Shown piece after piece: positions 1 through 9,007 of a stretch of 64,000 nt of DNA. The notes under the pieces were generated by a model that worked only from the letters and a program-made list of their open reading frames with translations, was not told the origin of the DNA and searched no databases. The translations under genes and the position numbers were made by a program. Within the stretch, counting starts at the first letter, position 1; every line of letters begins with the position of its first letter. Source of the DNA: Burkholderia territorii (GTDB lineage Bacteria; Pseudomonadota; Gammaproteobacteria; Burkholderiales; Burkholderiaceae); assembly GCF_902833055.1 (NCBI RefSeq), contig NZ_CADFEJ010000004.1:62001-126000 (forward strand), written 5' to 3'.

Positions 1-548
1 TTGCCGCCGAGCCGGTGGTCGAACACGACGAGCTCGACCGTGCGGGCGAGACGGTAGTGTTGCAGGCCGTCGTCGCTGACGATCACGTCGACGTCCGGGT
101 GCGCGGCGCGCAGCGCCTGCGCGGCCGCGACGCGGTCGGGGCACACCCACACGGGCGCGCCGGTGCGGCGCGCGATCAGCAGCGGCTCGTCGCCCGCCGC
201 GCTCGCGCGCGATGCGGGCGTGACGGCGGTGGGCGTCTTCACGTTCGCGCCGTAGCCGCGCGACACGACACCCGGCGTGAACCCGGCCGCGCGCAGCGCG
301 TCGACCAGCGCGATCACGGTCGGCGTCTTGCCGGTGCCGCCGACGGTCACGTTGCCGACCACGACGACGGGCACGCCGACGTCGACCGGTTGCTTCCAGC
401 CCTGCGCGTAGGCCGTGCGGCGCAGCGCCGCGCACAGGCCGAACACGCACGCGAACGGCGTGAGCGCCCAGGCGAGGGCGCCGCGTCGCTGCCATTCGCG
501 TGTGAGACGCGCTTCGAGCCGCGCGAGCGGGCCGCCGGGCGCGCTCAT
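1..548 (-). CDS. lpxK: Tetraacyldisaccharide 4'-kinase LpxK (N-terminal part, cut by window edge)
   Basis: LpxK phosphorylates the 4' position of the lipid A disaccharide precursor at the inner face of the cytoplasmic membrane, a late step in lipid A synthesis. Reading leftwards from an ATG at 548, about 182 codons are present and the rest lies outside the window. The start region reads [19 protein letters not shown]. It is followed by a hydrophobic stretch ([19 protein letters not shown]) typical of the membrane-embedded N-terminus, and then by the family's P-loop [12 protein letters not shown] near residue 66. Further on VVSRGYG and [13 protein letters not shown] are also characteristic LpxK blocks. 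It is divergent from xseA. Identification is firm; only the C-terminus cannot be checked. Confidence 0.95.
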   Translation of the reverse strand, partial: MSAPGGPLARLEARLTREWQRRGALAWALTPFACVFGLCAALRRTAYAQGWKQPVDVGVPVVVVGNVTVGGTGKTPTVIALVDALRAAGFTPGVVSRGYGANVKTPTAVTPASRASAAGDEPLLIARRTGAPVWVCPDRVAAAQALRAAHPDVDVIVSDDGLQHYRLARTVELVVFDHRLGG

Positions 549-999
549 CGGGCCGGATGCGGCGCGTGGTGCGCCGCGGCGTGGGACGGTTTCGTCAAGT
601 CGGATTCTCCGTTGCGCGGCGCATGCCGCAAGGTCTTCGGAAGGCGGCACTCTAGCGCGCCGCACGCGCACGCGGCAAGCGCGGCCGGGCGACGCATCCG
701 TCGGGGCCGGATCGGAGAGGGTTGTGGATAACTCTGTGAAAAACTCCCCATCCGTTCGCGCCAAACGCAGGCCGGACGGACATCGAATCGATCCCAAACA
801 AAATCGCAAGGTTTAAAAATATATAAAAATCAAAGCGTTACACGGAATTGTCTGGGTTTTTTCGCGGTTTTCAAATCGTTTTGGCGGACGATTTCCAGAG
901 TGTGGACACATTCAGCGCCGGCGCGGCGCACACGGCCGGCGCTGGACGCCGCGCGCGTGTCGGACTATCGTGTCGCCGCCAGCATTCTTCCGATCGCCC
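549..999. other. Divergent lpxK-xseA intergenic region
   Basis: This 451-bp gap must hold the promoters of both divergent genes. No gene is evident. It contains an AT-rich tract (about 808-835) that stands out from the GC-rich surroundings, and a perfect DnaA-box-like TGTGGATAA at 723-731. A single box is not enough for any replication role. No convincing -35/-10 pair could be chosen by eye. Confidence 0.5.
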
Positions 1000-2382
1000 A
1001 TGCTTTCCGACTCTCCTTTTTCCGCTCCCGGCGCGACGCGCGGCGGCGACGAAGTGATTCCCGTTTCGGCGCTCAATCGCGCGATTTCGACGATGCTCGA
1101 GCGGTCGTTTCCGCTGCTGTGGATCTCGGGCGAAGTATCGAATTTCACGCGCGCCGCGAGCGGCCACTGGTATTTCTCGATCAAGGACCAGCAGGCGCAG
1201 ATGCGCTGCGTGATGTTCCGCGGTCGCGCGCAGTACGCGGAATTCACGCCGCGCGAAGGCGACCGGATCGAGGTGCGCGCGGTCGTCACGATGTACGAGC
1301 CGCGCGGCGAAGTGCAGCTCAACGTCGAGGCCGTGCGCCGCACGGGCCAGGGGCGTCTGTACGAGGCGTTCCTGCGGCTGAAGGCGCAGCTCGAGGCCGA
1401 AGGGCTGTTCGCGCCCGAACGCAAGCGGCCGTTGCCCGCGCACCCGCGCGCGATCGGCATCGTCACGTCGCTGCAGGCCGCCGCGTTGCGCGACGTGCTG
1501 ACCACGCTCGCGCGCCGCGCGCCGCATATTCCGGTGATCGTCTACCCGGCGCCCGTGCAGGGTGCCGGTTCCGCGGAAAAGCTGGTCGCGGCCGTGCACA
1601 CGGCGAACGCGCGGCGCGAGGTCGACGTGCTGCTCGTCTGTCGCGGCGGCGGATCGATCGAGGATCTGTGGTCGTTCAACGATGAAGCACTCGCGCGGGC
1701 GATCGCGGCGAGCGAACTGCCGGTCGTCAGCGGCGTCGGCCACGAAACCGATTTCACGATCGCGGACTTCGCGGCCGACCTGCGCGCGCCGACGCCGACG
1801 GGCGCGGCCGAGCTCGCGAGTCCCCAGCGCGCGTTGCTGCTGCGCGAAGTGGCCGACCGGCAGCGCGCGCTCGCACGCTGCCTGGAACGCGGGCTCGAAC
1901 AGCGTGCGCAGCAGCTCGACTGGCTCGCGCGCCGGCTCGTGAGTCCGGCCGAACGGCTGCGGCGGCAACGCACCCACGTCGAACAACTGGCGGTGCGGCT
2001 CGCGTCGGCGGCGTCGCGGCCGGTGCGCGACGCGCGTGCGCGTTTCGCGCTCGCGCAATTGCGCTGGCAGCGCGCGCGGCCCGACCCGGCGCCCGCGCGC
2101 CAGTCGCTCGCCGCACTGTCGCAACGTCTCGCGGCGGCACTGCAGCGCCGTCACGAGCGCGATACAGCGCGCGTGTCGGCCTGCGCGGCGCGGCTCGAGG
2201 TGCTGAGCCCGCAGCGCACGCTCGAGCGCGGCTACGCGGCCCTGATCGACGCGCAGACGGGCCGCGCGGTGCGCGCGCCGAGTGCGCTGAAGCCGCAGCG
2301 CCGGCTCACCGTGCATCTCGCCGACGGCTCGGCCGACGTGTCGCTTGCCGACGTGCAGCCGCGGCTGACCGACACGATCTGA
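1000..2382 (+). CDS. xseA: Exodeoxyribonuclease VII large subunit XseA
   Basis: XseA is the catalytic large subunit of exonuclease VII, which degrades single-stranded DNA bidirectionally into short oligonucleotides together with several copies of the small subunit XseB (not in this window). The N-terminal OB-fold is clear ([38 protein letters not shown]), followed by the catalytic core with [15 protein letters not shown], the [16 protein letters not shown] block and [20 protein letters not shown]. The C-terminal half is a long coiled coil rich in Arg/Leu/Ala/Gln. I chose ATG 1000 (MLSDSPFS), giving 460 residues; an in-frame GTG at 970 would add ten residues without homology-like character. 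It is followed by sodB on the same strand, but sodB has its own promoter. Confidence 0.95.
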   Translation: MLSDSPFSAPGATRGGDEVIPVSALNRAISTMLERSFPLLWISGEVSNFTRAASGHWYFSIKDQQAQMRCVMFRGRAQYAEFTPREGDRIEVRAVVTMYEPRGEVQLNVEAVRRTGQGRLYEAFLRLKAQLEAEGLFAPERKRPLPAHPRAIGIVTSLQAAALRDVLTTLARRAPHIPVIVYPAPVQGAGSAEKLVAAVHTANARREVDVLLVCRGGGSIEDLWSFNDEALARAIAASELPVVSGVGHETDFTIADFAADLRAPTPTGAAELASPQRALLLREVADRQRALARCLERGLEQRAQQLDWLARRLVSPAERLRRQRTHVEQLAVRLASAASRPVRDARARFALAQLRWQRARPDPAPARQSLAALSQRLAAALQRRHERDTARVSACAARLEVLSPQRTLERGYAALIDAQTGRAVRAPSALKPQRRLTVHLADGSADVSLADVQPRLTDTI

Positions 2383-2548
2383 CGACGACGGCGCAGCGCG
2401 TAAGCGAAACGAAGGTCGCGCGTCCGGCGCACCGGCGCGCTTCGGCGTGCGCGGGGCGCGGGAACGGATGCTGCGCGTCGCCGTCTCGTCCTGCCGGATG
2501 AAGCGCCAGCGGCGATTTTCTGCATACCGCGGATAAATGCCCGTGAGT

Positions 2549-2577
2549 TTGCGGGGATATTCGGACTCGCCTACAAT
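2549..2577 (+). promoter_or_regulatory. Sigma70-type promoter of sodB
   Basis: TTGCGG at 2549-2554 and TACAAT at 2572-2577 are separated by exactly 17 bp and lie 57 bp before the sodB ATG. Spacing and consensus match are good for a housekeeping promoter. Assignment is by eye only. Confidence 0.6.
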
Positions 2578-2633
2578 CGGACGCTCGGCAGCATTCAACA
2601 CAGCCTCCCTACATACTCAACGAAGGAATCGCC

Positions 2634-3212
2634 ATGGCTCATACGCTCCCGCCGCTCCCGTACGCTGAAGACGCACTCGCGCCGACCATCTCGAAAGAGA
2701 CGATCGAGTACCACTACGGCAAGCATCACCAGGCATACGTGACGAACCTGAACAATCTGATCCCGGGCACGGAATTCGAAAACCTGCCGCTGGAAGAGAT
2801 CGTGAAGAAGTCGTCGGGCGGCATCTTCAACAACGCCGCGCAAATCTGGAACCACACGTTCTTCTGGAACAGCCTGTCGCCGAACGGCGGCGGTGCCCCG
2901 TCGGGTGCACTGGGCGACGCGATCAACGCGAAGTGGGGTTCGTACGACGCATTCAAGGAAGCCTTCACGAAGGCCGCGGTCGGCACGTTCGGTTCCGGCT
3001 GGGCATGGCTCGTGAAGAAGGCCGACGGCTCGCTCGACATCGTGTCGACCAGCAACGCCGCCACGCCGCTGACGACGGCCGACAAGCCGCTGCTGACGAT
3101 CGACGTGTGGGAACACGCGTACTACATCGACTATCGCAACGCACGTCCGAAGTTCGTCGAAGCGTTCTGGAACATCGTGAACTGGGACTTCGCAGCGAAG
3201 AACTTCGCGTAA
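2634..3212 (+). CDS. sodB: Superoxide dismutase [Fe]
   Basis: Cytoplasmic superoxide dismutase converting superoxide to oxygen and hydrogen peroxide. At 192 residues it has the normal length for SodB. Metal ligands are visible: His in [14 protein letters not shown] (near residue 27), His in [13 protein letters not shown] (near 74), and Asp/His in the [19 protein letters not shown] signature (near 155-160). The [10 protein letters not shown] and GGGAPSG segments are the Fe-type rather than Mn-type variant. The start ATG follows AAGGAATCGCC, a reasonable ribosome binding site. The gene is intact, but an inverted-repeat-bounded insertion begins 19 bp after its stop codon and separates it from the hairpin terminator now at 18242-18269. 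Confidence 0.97.
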   Translation: MAHTLPPLPYAEDALAPTISKETIEYHYGKHHQAYVTNLNNLIPGTEFENLPLEEIVKKSSGGIFNNAAQIWNHTFFWNSLSPNGGGAPSGALGDAINAKWGSYDAFKEAFTKAAVGTFGSGWAWLVKKADGSLDIVSTSNAATPLTTADKPLLTIDVWEHAYYIDYRNARPKFVEAFWNIVNWDFAAKNFA

Positions 3213-3231
3213 TCCCCGGCATCCCTGTAGC

Positions 3232-3303
3232 GTGACAATATAGTCTGGAAAGTGCAATAAAGATTGGAAAATCGAGACTGAGCAGTGCAATAAAGTTTTG
3301 AAA
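3232..3303 (+). repeat. Left-end repeat array of the island
   Basis: Three direct copies of a CAATAAAGTYTGGAAA-like 16-mer lie at 3236-3251, 3255-3270 and 3288-3303, in the opposite orientation to the array at the right end. The first copy sits inside the 19-bp terminal inverted repeat. Arrays like this usually bind several transposase molecules. Confidence 0.6.
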
Positions 3304-3317
3304 CTGTAGTGAAATTG

Positions 3318-3340
3318 AAAGCCCTCGGAATGAGGGCTTT
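3318..3340. terminator. Hairpin just inside the left end of the island
   Basis: AAAGCCCTC and GAGGGCTTT form a 9-bp stem around a 5-nt loop, about 106 bp after sodB. The U-tract is weak (TTTCTGC). The stem is identical to that of the presumed native sodB terminator at 18242-18269, so it may act as a replacement terminator. Confidence 0.45.
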
Positions 3341-3673
3341 CTGCATTTTATGCTCGCTCTTTTGGGTATTCTCGACTTCTAACGGTAGGTGGGTTATCTG
3401 CCACAGCGTCAACTGGGGTTCAGTGAGAGTAATCTCAATCGTTCCGCGAGCAGTGGGCGGTGACCGCCTGGATCTGAGCATCGTTGACCTGGTGCGAACG
3501 ACTCGGGTCGGCGATGTGCGTCGCATCATCGGCCGACGGCAACAAGCGACCCATTTCGGTCGGTCAGCCCAGCGCGACATCAAGGGCGGCTCCCGTGGCA
3601 CCAATGGACCTTTGATTAGCGCACTGGAAGACGAGATCTTGGCTTTAGCCGCCGCTCGCCGCTCATCCGCCGA
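3341..3673. other. Left-end region with no recognised gene
   Basis: An open frame runs rightwards from 3309 to 3707 (132 codons, segments such as VDLVRTTRVGDVRRIIGRR and ALEDEILALAAARRSS), but its first part overlaps the hairpin and end repeats and its stop lies inside the IS256 inverted repeat. I recognise no family in it or in the other five frames. It may be a remnant of a gene belonging to the outer element, cut off by the IS. Confidence 0.3.
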
Positions 3674-5019
3674 GGGGCCTGTCAGGAATTTTGTGTTTAA
3701 GGCATAACATGCTCCCAAGGAGAGTTTATGCCTCGCAAACCGAAAGCCCAGCCGGCGGCTCTGCCGGCGATTCCGGCCGAGTTGCTCGAGCAGTTCGGCA
3801 ACGGTCCGATGACGGCCGAAGCCATCAACGCCGCGACGCTGGCGCTCAAGAAGGCGCTGATCGAACGGGCACTGGGCGGCGAGATGAATCATCATCTCGG
3901 CTACCCTCCCGGTGCTGCCAAGCCGGCCAACGCCACGAATCAGCACAACGGCAAAGGGGCCAAGACGGTTCTGACCGAAGACGGTCCGATCCGAATCGAG
4001 GTGCCGCGTGACCGCGACGGCAGCTTCGAACCCATCCTGATTCCCAAGCACGAACGGCGCTTCACGGGCTTCGACGACAAGATCGTCGCCATGTATGCCC
4101 GAGGCATGACCGTACGCGAGATCCTGGGCTTCCTGCTGGAACAGTACGGTACTGAGGTCTCGCCCGACTTCATCAGCTCAGTGACAGACGAGGTCATGGC
4201 CGAAGTAACCGCCTGGCAGGCCCGGCCGCTCGAGCCGATGTATCCGGTCGTGTTTTTCGACGCACTGCGGGTCAAGATTCGCGAAGACGCCGTCGTGCGC
4301 AACAAGGCGGTGTACCTGGCGCTGGGCGTGCTGCCCGACGGCACGCGGGAGATCCTGGGCCTGTGGATCGAGAATACCGAGGGGGCCAAATTCTGGATGA
4401 AGGTATTCAACGATCTGAAGACGCGCGGCGTTCACGACATCCTGATCGCCGTCACCGACGGTCTGAAGGGCATGCCCGAAGCCTTGGCAGCGGTGTTTCC
4501 GGCCACCACACTGCAAACCTGTATCGTCCATCTGATCCGTAACAGCCTCGATTACGCCAGTTGGAAAGACCGCCGGGGGGTGGCTGCCGCGATCAAACCG
4601 ATCTATGCCGCGCCCGGCGCGGAAGCGGCCCAGGCCGAACTCGATGCGTTTGCGGATGGGCCGTGGGGCCAGAAATTCCCGACCGTCAGCAGCGCGTGGC
4701 GCAACGCCTGGGATCGGGTGATCCCGTTCTTTGCGTTTCCGCCGGGTGTGCGCAAGATCATCTACACAACGAACGCGATTGAAAATATCAACTCGCAGCT
4801 GCGCAAGGTCATCAAGACCCGTGGTCACTTCCCGAGCGACGAGGCCGCCACCAAGCTCATCTGGCTGGCCTTGCGCAACATCACCGCGAATTGGGGAAGT
4901 GCCGCGCATGACTGGAAGACGGCCATGAACCAGTTCGCTATCCTTTACGCAGATCGATTCGTTCGGCCTTCCGTGTAATTACTCAACCTGCCTTGAACAC
5001 GGAAATCCTGACACCCCCT
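3674..5019 (+). mobile_element. IS256-family insertion sequence
   Basis: About 1.35 kb with one transposase gene. Imperfect terminal inverted repeats are visible: left TGTCAGGAATTTTGTG continuing to AAGGC (3680-3703), and right, as reverse complement, TGTCAGGATTTCCGTG continuing to AAGGC (4990-5013). Both are preceded outside by a run of G. The exact outer boundary is uncertain by a few bases. No 8-9 bp target duplication is visible, which suggests a deletion or recombination on one side after insertion. Confidence 0.8.
3728..4978 (+). CDS. IS256-family (mutator-type) transposase
   Basis: A 416-residue DDE transposase of the mutator/IS256 type, the normal length for the family. The DDE triad can be placed: Asp in PVVFFDALRVKIRED (near 175), Asp in ILIAVTDGLKGMPEAL (near 242), and Glu in IIYTTNAIENINSQLRK (near 350). 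The LQTCIVHLIRNSLDYASWKDR block (about 259-281) is also diagnostic. The start ATG follows AAGGAGAGTTT, a strong ribosome binding site. The gene appears intact, so the IS is potentially active. It is flanked by matching inverted repeats and lies near the left end of the island. Confidence 0.93.
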   Translation: MPRKPKAQPAALPAIPAELLEQFGNGPMTAEAINAATLALKKALIERALGGEMNHHLGYPPGAAKPANATNQHNGKGAKTVLTEDGPIRIEVPRDRDGSFEPILIPKHERRFTGFDDKIVAMYARGMTVREILGFLLEQYGTEVSPDFISSVTDEVMAEVTAWQARPLEPMYPVVFFDALRVKIREDAVVRNKAVYLALGVLPDGTREILGLWIENTEGAKFWMKVFNDLKTRGVHDILIAVTDGLKGMPEALAAVFPATTLQTCIVHLIRNSLDYASWKDRRGVAAAIKPIYAAPGAEAAQAELDAFADGPWGQKFPTVSSAWRNAWDRVIPFFAFPPGVRKIIYTTNAIENINSQLRKVIKTRGHFPSDEAATKLIWLALRNITANWGSAAHDWKTAMNQFAILYADRFVRPSV

Positions 5020-5059
5020 GCTTGAGGCCGGTGTACTCGGTATCTAGGAACAGTAACAT
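5019..5059 (-). pseudogene. N-terminus of a DEDD-type 3'-5' exonuclease, cut by the IS256 copy
   Basis: Reading leftwards from an ATG at 5059, the first codons give MLLFLDTEYTGLKQ and then run directly into the right inverted repeat of the IS. LFLDTEYTGL is the exo I motif of small DnaQ-like 3'-5' exonucleases common in proteobacteria. Only 14 codons survive. The sequence on the other side of the IS does not continue the gene in any frame I could read, so the remainder was deleted. The identification rests on one short motif. Confidence 0.45.
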
Positions 5060-5139
5060 GATGGATACCTTTGTCCTTCATCGCGTCCGTGAGACTGTAC
5101 TTGCCCCTGTATCTCCGGACACGCGCTAGAACACACTCG

Positions 5140-5490
5140 TCAATATTGCGAATCAGGTGTTCGACAGATATCCGTAATGATGCCATCTGCGAAGACCTTG
5201 CCCTCCCATATCTGAATTTCCTTGCCGACAGCCAGAAGTGGGGCAACTAGGGCGAAAGACAGAAACTTTACCGGTACATCGTGTTCGTGACCAAGTTCGA
5301 GAAGTCGACCCTCCAGCAACCAGCGACAATCGAAATGCCGATCGAAATCACTGCGGCATCCGGGAGCCCGGTCGGACCTGCGAGGTCGGGCGCGGTGGCG
5401 ACACGACCGTTTCTCGCGCACCAGAGCATAAATGTGTGCATGCGTTCGATATCGTTGGCGCTGTCGCACAGCGGGCGCAATTGCCCCCAT
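5140..5490 (-). pseudogene. Remnant of a small protein, C-terminal part readable
   Basis: On the leftward strand the last ~60 codons read like a genuine protein end: DCRWLLEGRLLELG, then HDVPVKFLSFALVAPLL, then GKEIQIWEGKVFADGIIT. This beta-barrel-like pattern (VPVKFLSPELV... GxxfxLWEGxxIAxG) is seen in small proteins encoded beside toxins, but I cannot name the family with certainty. Upstream, a different frame (from 5554) also looks coding-like (ATAPDLAGPTGLPDAAVIS), which suggests one or more frameshifts. It is immediately upstream of the cut exonuclease start, so the pair may once have been an operon. Confidence 0.3.
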
Positions 5491-5559
5491 GGAACCTCTT
5501 TGGAAACGCCAGGCGATACGGTTGCATCGAGAATTTCCTGAAGCGGTGAATCAATGTTC

Positions 5560-6144
5560 GGCTCCCTCGTCGGCCCAGAGCAATCTTAGGAAAAACGCCC
5601 GTGCTCCGCTAGACGAAGTGGAGACGTTCGTGTCGGCTGGGGCGCGAGCTGGCGAGTACCATGCGCGGCGGGCGCGAGGACTGAACGTTTGCGCATGCGG
5701 AACCCCTTTGAACGGGGACGTCCACTGGACGTCATCACCGCGACACTGCGCCGAAGTCGCAGTGGAACTGGAGACCGACCACGTGGGCGGCGTCGCCCGC
5801 GGCGGTGTCGAAGTAGGTCAAGGTGCCGTCAGAAATCCCGCTCGATCAACATTTCATCGTGAAAGACTGCAAAAACGGCGGGCAGAATTCGTTCGGAATT
5901 TCGCAAAGACGGTGTGGCGACGTCGCGTTTCTGGGTTCGATCGAGTATGAAATATCGTCAAATGCGTGCGATATCATATTGGTGATTTGATACGATGTTT
6001 GGCGTATCAATGGGATGAGCGTCGTTCTCCGTCGCCTACATTTTCCCAACAATGATTTCGATATAGTGAGAGCGACGTGATCACCGGTCCGGACGTTCTT
6101 GCCTCCGTGGCCGTGCGGGGTATCTGAGAGGAAGGAAGAACAAA
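5560..6144. other. Region upstream of vgrG with no recognised gene
   Basis: Several short overlapping frames exist but none has a recognisable domain or a convincing start. Just before vgrG the DNA becomes AT-rich (5945-6080) and contains the interrupted palindrome GATACgatgtttgGCGTATC (about 5990-6009). The vgrG promoter is probably here, though no clear -35/-10 pair is assigned. Confidence 0.4.
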
Positions 6145-8925
6145 ATGGAAGCCAGGGCATCCTCGGTCGGGGAGTTGTCGTCGAGCGGTCTTTTTGACGC
6201 TTTTCACCGGGGCATTTTGCAGAATGATCGGCTGCTGAAACTCGATACGCCCCTGGGCGCGAATACCCTCGTTGCATTACGTGCCGAGGGGTATGCAAAA
6301 ATAGGGCGTGATTATCGGTGGACTATCGATGTAGCGTCAATGCGCACCGATCTTGCGCTTCTGTCGTTGATGCATCAGCCCGTCACGTTGTGGATTCAGC
6401 AGGAAACCGCGCCATTCGCTGAGTCGACCTACCTTCCCGTCCACGGCTTTGTACACCGTATCGGGATGCTGGGTGCAGATGGTGGCCTGGCTGTCTACCA
6501 GCTGAAGATCTCGTCGGCTTTGCACTTCCTCGGGCATACCCGCGACGATCATTTTTGGCTCGAAAAGGATGCACGGGAGATTCTGGCGAATGTGTTCGAC
6601 CGATATCCGCAGCTGCAAGGTCTCTATCGATTCGACACCGTCAGCACCCCGCGGGTGCGCTCGTATTGCAGACAGGCAGAGTCCGACCTGAATTTCGTCC
6701 ATCGGCTGCTCGAGGATGAGGGTTGGTATTTCTACTGGGAGCACGCGACCACCCAGTCAGGGGTGCCACCGAAGACGACCCTGGTCATCGTCGACCGTCT
6801 TTCCTCGCTACCCCAGCCAAAGGATGCGACCTATACCCGCGGTAACGCGAGCAATGAAAGCAATGGCGTAGCGCAATGGGCAGCTATCCAGACGCTCCAA
6901 AGCGTGCGTTATACAACGCGTTCATTCGACTACAAGCGCCCGAATTACGACTTCGAGGCAGTTAGCGAAATCGAGTCGACGACCTACGAGATCGAGCAGC
7001 GTCGACAACGTGAAACGCAAAGCATCCCGACGGTGCCAATGGAGGTCTTCGAATCGACGCCGTATGGGTATCCCACCACGGATGCCGGTGGATCTCGCGC
7101 GCAATTGTATACGCAGGCCTGGGATGCACAGGCATTGCGCTACGCGGCAGTCGCCGGATTGCGTTGGATCGACGCTGGGAGGCGTTTCGTGCTGCACGAC
7201 CACCCCCGGCATTCGAACCCGGACGCCAAGCACCGCGAGTTCGTCGCGATCGAAGCGCGATGGCTCGTCGAAAATAATGTGCCTATCGCTCGCCAGGGAA
7301 CTGCTTTCCCGCACAGTCTGCAGCGGCGAGTTTCCGACGCAAAAGCAGTTCGCGGGAGCGATTTCCAGTCGCCGCCACACCCGGCCGACGGCGAAACTGG
7401 ATTCTTCGTCGTGGACGTCGAAGCTCAACCCACGACTATCGAATATCGGAGCCCGTTCGAGCACCGCAAACCAATCATGCATATCGAGCATGCGATCGTG
7501 GTGGCGCCAGAGGGGGAAGAAGCTTGGGCCGACGAATCGAATCGAATTCGCGTGCGGCACGCATGGGACCGCCAGAGTCCTGCAGGGGCTTTCAATACAT
7601 CGCCGTTGCTGTTGTCGTTGCAGTCCGACACTGGGAATTCGTACGGCTCCGTACACGTTCCGCGCGCGGGCGAATGGGTTGCGATTAGCCACTGGGGCGG
7701 CGATTGTGATCGCCCGTTCGTGCTTGGACGGCTCAATGGCGGTACGACTCCACCGCCTTGGCATACGAATGTGTTGCTATCGGGTTTTCAGTCGAGTGGG
7801 TTCGGCGGTACGGGCGCTTTCAACTCGTTCGTTCACGACGACTCAACCAATCAAGGTGCGACGCGACTGACCTCCTTCACGGGTTCAAGCTACAGCTCGT
7901 TCCATCAGGGATATCTGATCAGCCAAGACCGGAACAAGCGTGGGCGTTACCTTGGTGCCGGTTTCCAGATTCACACCGACGACTACGGCGCGGTACGAGC
8001 GAACCGCGGCCTTTATTTGAGTACGCATGCCAAAGCGCACGACGCAGAGCAGCTCGACGTCGTTGAGGCGAGGGATCAGCTGACGCGATCGGGCATGCTT
8101 GTTGAATCGCTATCAAGCGCCAGCGCGACGGCGCAGGCCGAGTCGCTGGAGGGAAGTCAAGACACTCTGAAAGCCGTAGCCAAGGCCACCGAGCATCCCA
8201 TTTCAGGACAAACGTCAGGGGGTAGGACCGATGGCGGCGGAACAGGGGAGGCCAACGGATTCGCTACCCCGATGATCATGATGGCCACGCCGGCCGATAT
8301 CGGATTAACGTCCCGACAGTCGACTAGCATCGCAGCGGATCGACACATCAATCTGACCAGCGGCGAACACACTCACCTTGCCACGGGCAAATCCCTCATC
8401 GTTGCGGCCGCAGAAAAGATCAGCCTGTTTGTGCAGAAGGCGGGGATGAAGCTGTTCGCTGCAAAGGGCAAGGTCGAAATCGCTGCGCAAAACGACGCGT
8501 TGAGCCTGTTCGCCGATCGCGACGTAACGGTTACTAGCAATCAAGGTAGAGTCGTAATCGAGGCGAAGCAGGAGCTGATTCTGAAGTGTGGTGGCTCGTA
8601 CATTCGCATCACCGCGGAAGGTATCGAAGACGGCTCGCGAGGACCTCGTACGATCAAATCGGCCTCATTCAGTCGTCAAGGTCCGAGCTCGATCGCTGAA
8701 CACATGAACAGCTTGCCTAAGACTGCGTTCAACGACCCCTATGTGCTTCGCCACTCGATCACAGGTGAAGTGCTCAAGAATCACCCGTACGAGTTCGTAC
8801 GGAGTGATGGAACAGTCATCAAGGGCGTGACGGACGAACTCGGTAAGACTTCGGTGCAGAAAAACGTGGACGTCGAGACGATGATTGTGCGTGTGTTGCC
8901 TCGCACCCTCAACGACGTCGGCTAG
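6145..8925 (+). CDS. vgrG: Type VI secretion spike protein VgrG
   Basis: VgrG trimers form the membrane-puncturing tip of the type VI secretion tube and carry effectors. The 926-residue protein has the gp27-like N-terminal region (about 20-400, with LTPLG-type entry, VHRIGMLG, and the typical ESDLNFVHRLLEDEGWYFYW), the gp5-like OB region (about 450-540: VRHAWDRQSPAG, HVPRAGEWVAISHWGGDCDRP), the post-OB block (LTSFTGSSYSSFHQG, RGLYLSTHA) and a C-terminal DUF2345 region (about 640-830). A ~90-residue tail (to LPRTLNDVG) follows and probably docks the adjacent effector. The ATG follows GAGGAAGGAAGAACAAA. No T6SS structural genes are nearby, so this is an orphan vgrG that must use an apparatus encoded elsewhere. 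The lipase, immunity and PAAR genes follow in order. Confidence 0.95.
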   Translation: MEARASSVGELSSSGLFDAFHRGILQNDRLLKLDTPLGANTLVALRAEGYAKIGRDYRWTIDVASMRTDLALLSLMHQPVTLWIQQETAPFAESTYLPVHGFVHRIGMLGADGGLAVYQLKISSALHFLGHTRDDHFWLEKDAREILANVFDRYPQLQGLYRFDTVSTPRVRSYCRQAESDLNFVHRLLEDEGWYFYWEHATTQSGVPPKTTLVIVDRLSSLPQPKDATYTRGNASNESNGVAQWAAIQTLQSVRYTTRSFDYKRPNYDFEAVSEIESTTYEIEQRRQRETQSIPTVPMEVFESTPYGYPTTDAGGSRAQLYTQAWDAQALRYAAVAGLRWIDAGRRFVLHDHPRHSNPDAKHREFVAIEARWLVENNVPIARQGTAFPHSLQRRVSDAKAVRGSDFQSPPHPADGETGFFVVDVEAQPTTIEYRSPFEHRKPIMHIEHAIVVAPEGEEAWADESNRIRVRHAWDRQSPAGAFNTSPLLLSLQSDTGNSYGSVHVPRAGEWVAISHWGGDCDRPFVLGRLNGGTTPPPWHTNVLLSGFQSSGFGGTGAFNSFVHDDSTNQGATRLTSFTGSSYSSFHQGYLISQDRNKRGRYLGAGFQIHTDDYGAVRANRGLYLSTHAKAHDAEQLDVVEARDQLTRSGMLVESLSSASATAQAESLEGSQDTLKAVAKATEHPISGQTSGGRTDGGGTGEANGFATPMIMMATPADIGLTSRQSTSIAADRHINLTSGEHTHLATGKSLIVAAAEKISLFVQKAGMKLFAAKGKVEIAAQNDALSLFADRDVTVTSNQGRVVIEAKQELILKCGGSYIRITAEGIEDGSRGPRTIKSASFSRQGPSSIAEHMNSLPKTAFNDPYVLRHSITGEVLKNHPYEFVRSDGTVIKGVTDELGKTSVQKNVDVETMIVRVLPRTLNDVG

Positions 8926-9007
8926 CGGTCCGAATCGTGGATCGCGTCAATCGCCATCAGCACATCTTGAATCTCTCCGATCAACCGCAGTAATCGTAGG
9001 TACCGGT

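Noticed and set aside
723-731. DnaA box TGTGGATAA as a possible replication origin
   Set aside because: A single box without clustered boxes, dnaA/dnaN or an unwinding element; an isolated match is expected by chance or local use.
871-2601. A 576-codon open frame antisense to xseA
   Set aside because: It is the GC-rich shadow of xseA: Arg/Ala/His-rich, no domain, and covers both xseA and the sodB promoter.
3309-3707. 132-codon open frame at the left end of the island
   Set aside because: Not listed as a gene because its start lies inside a hairpin, its stop lies in the IS inverted repeat and no family is recognised.
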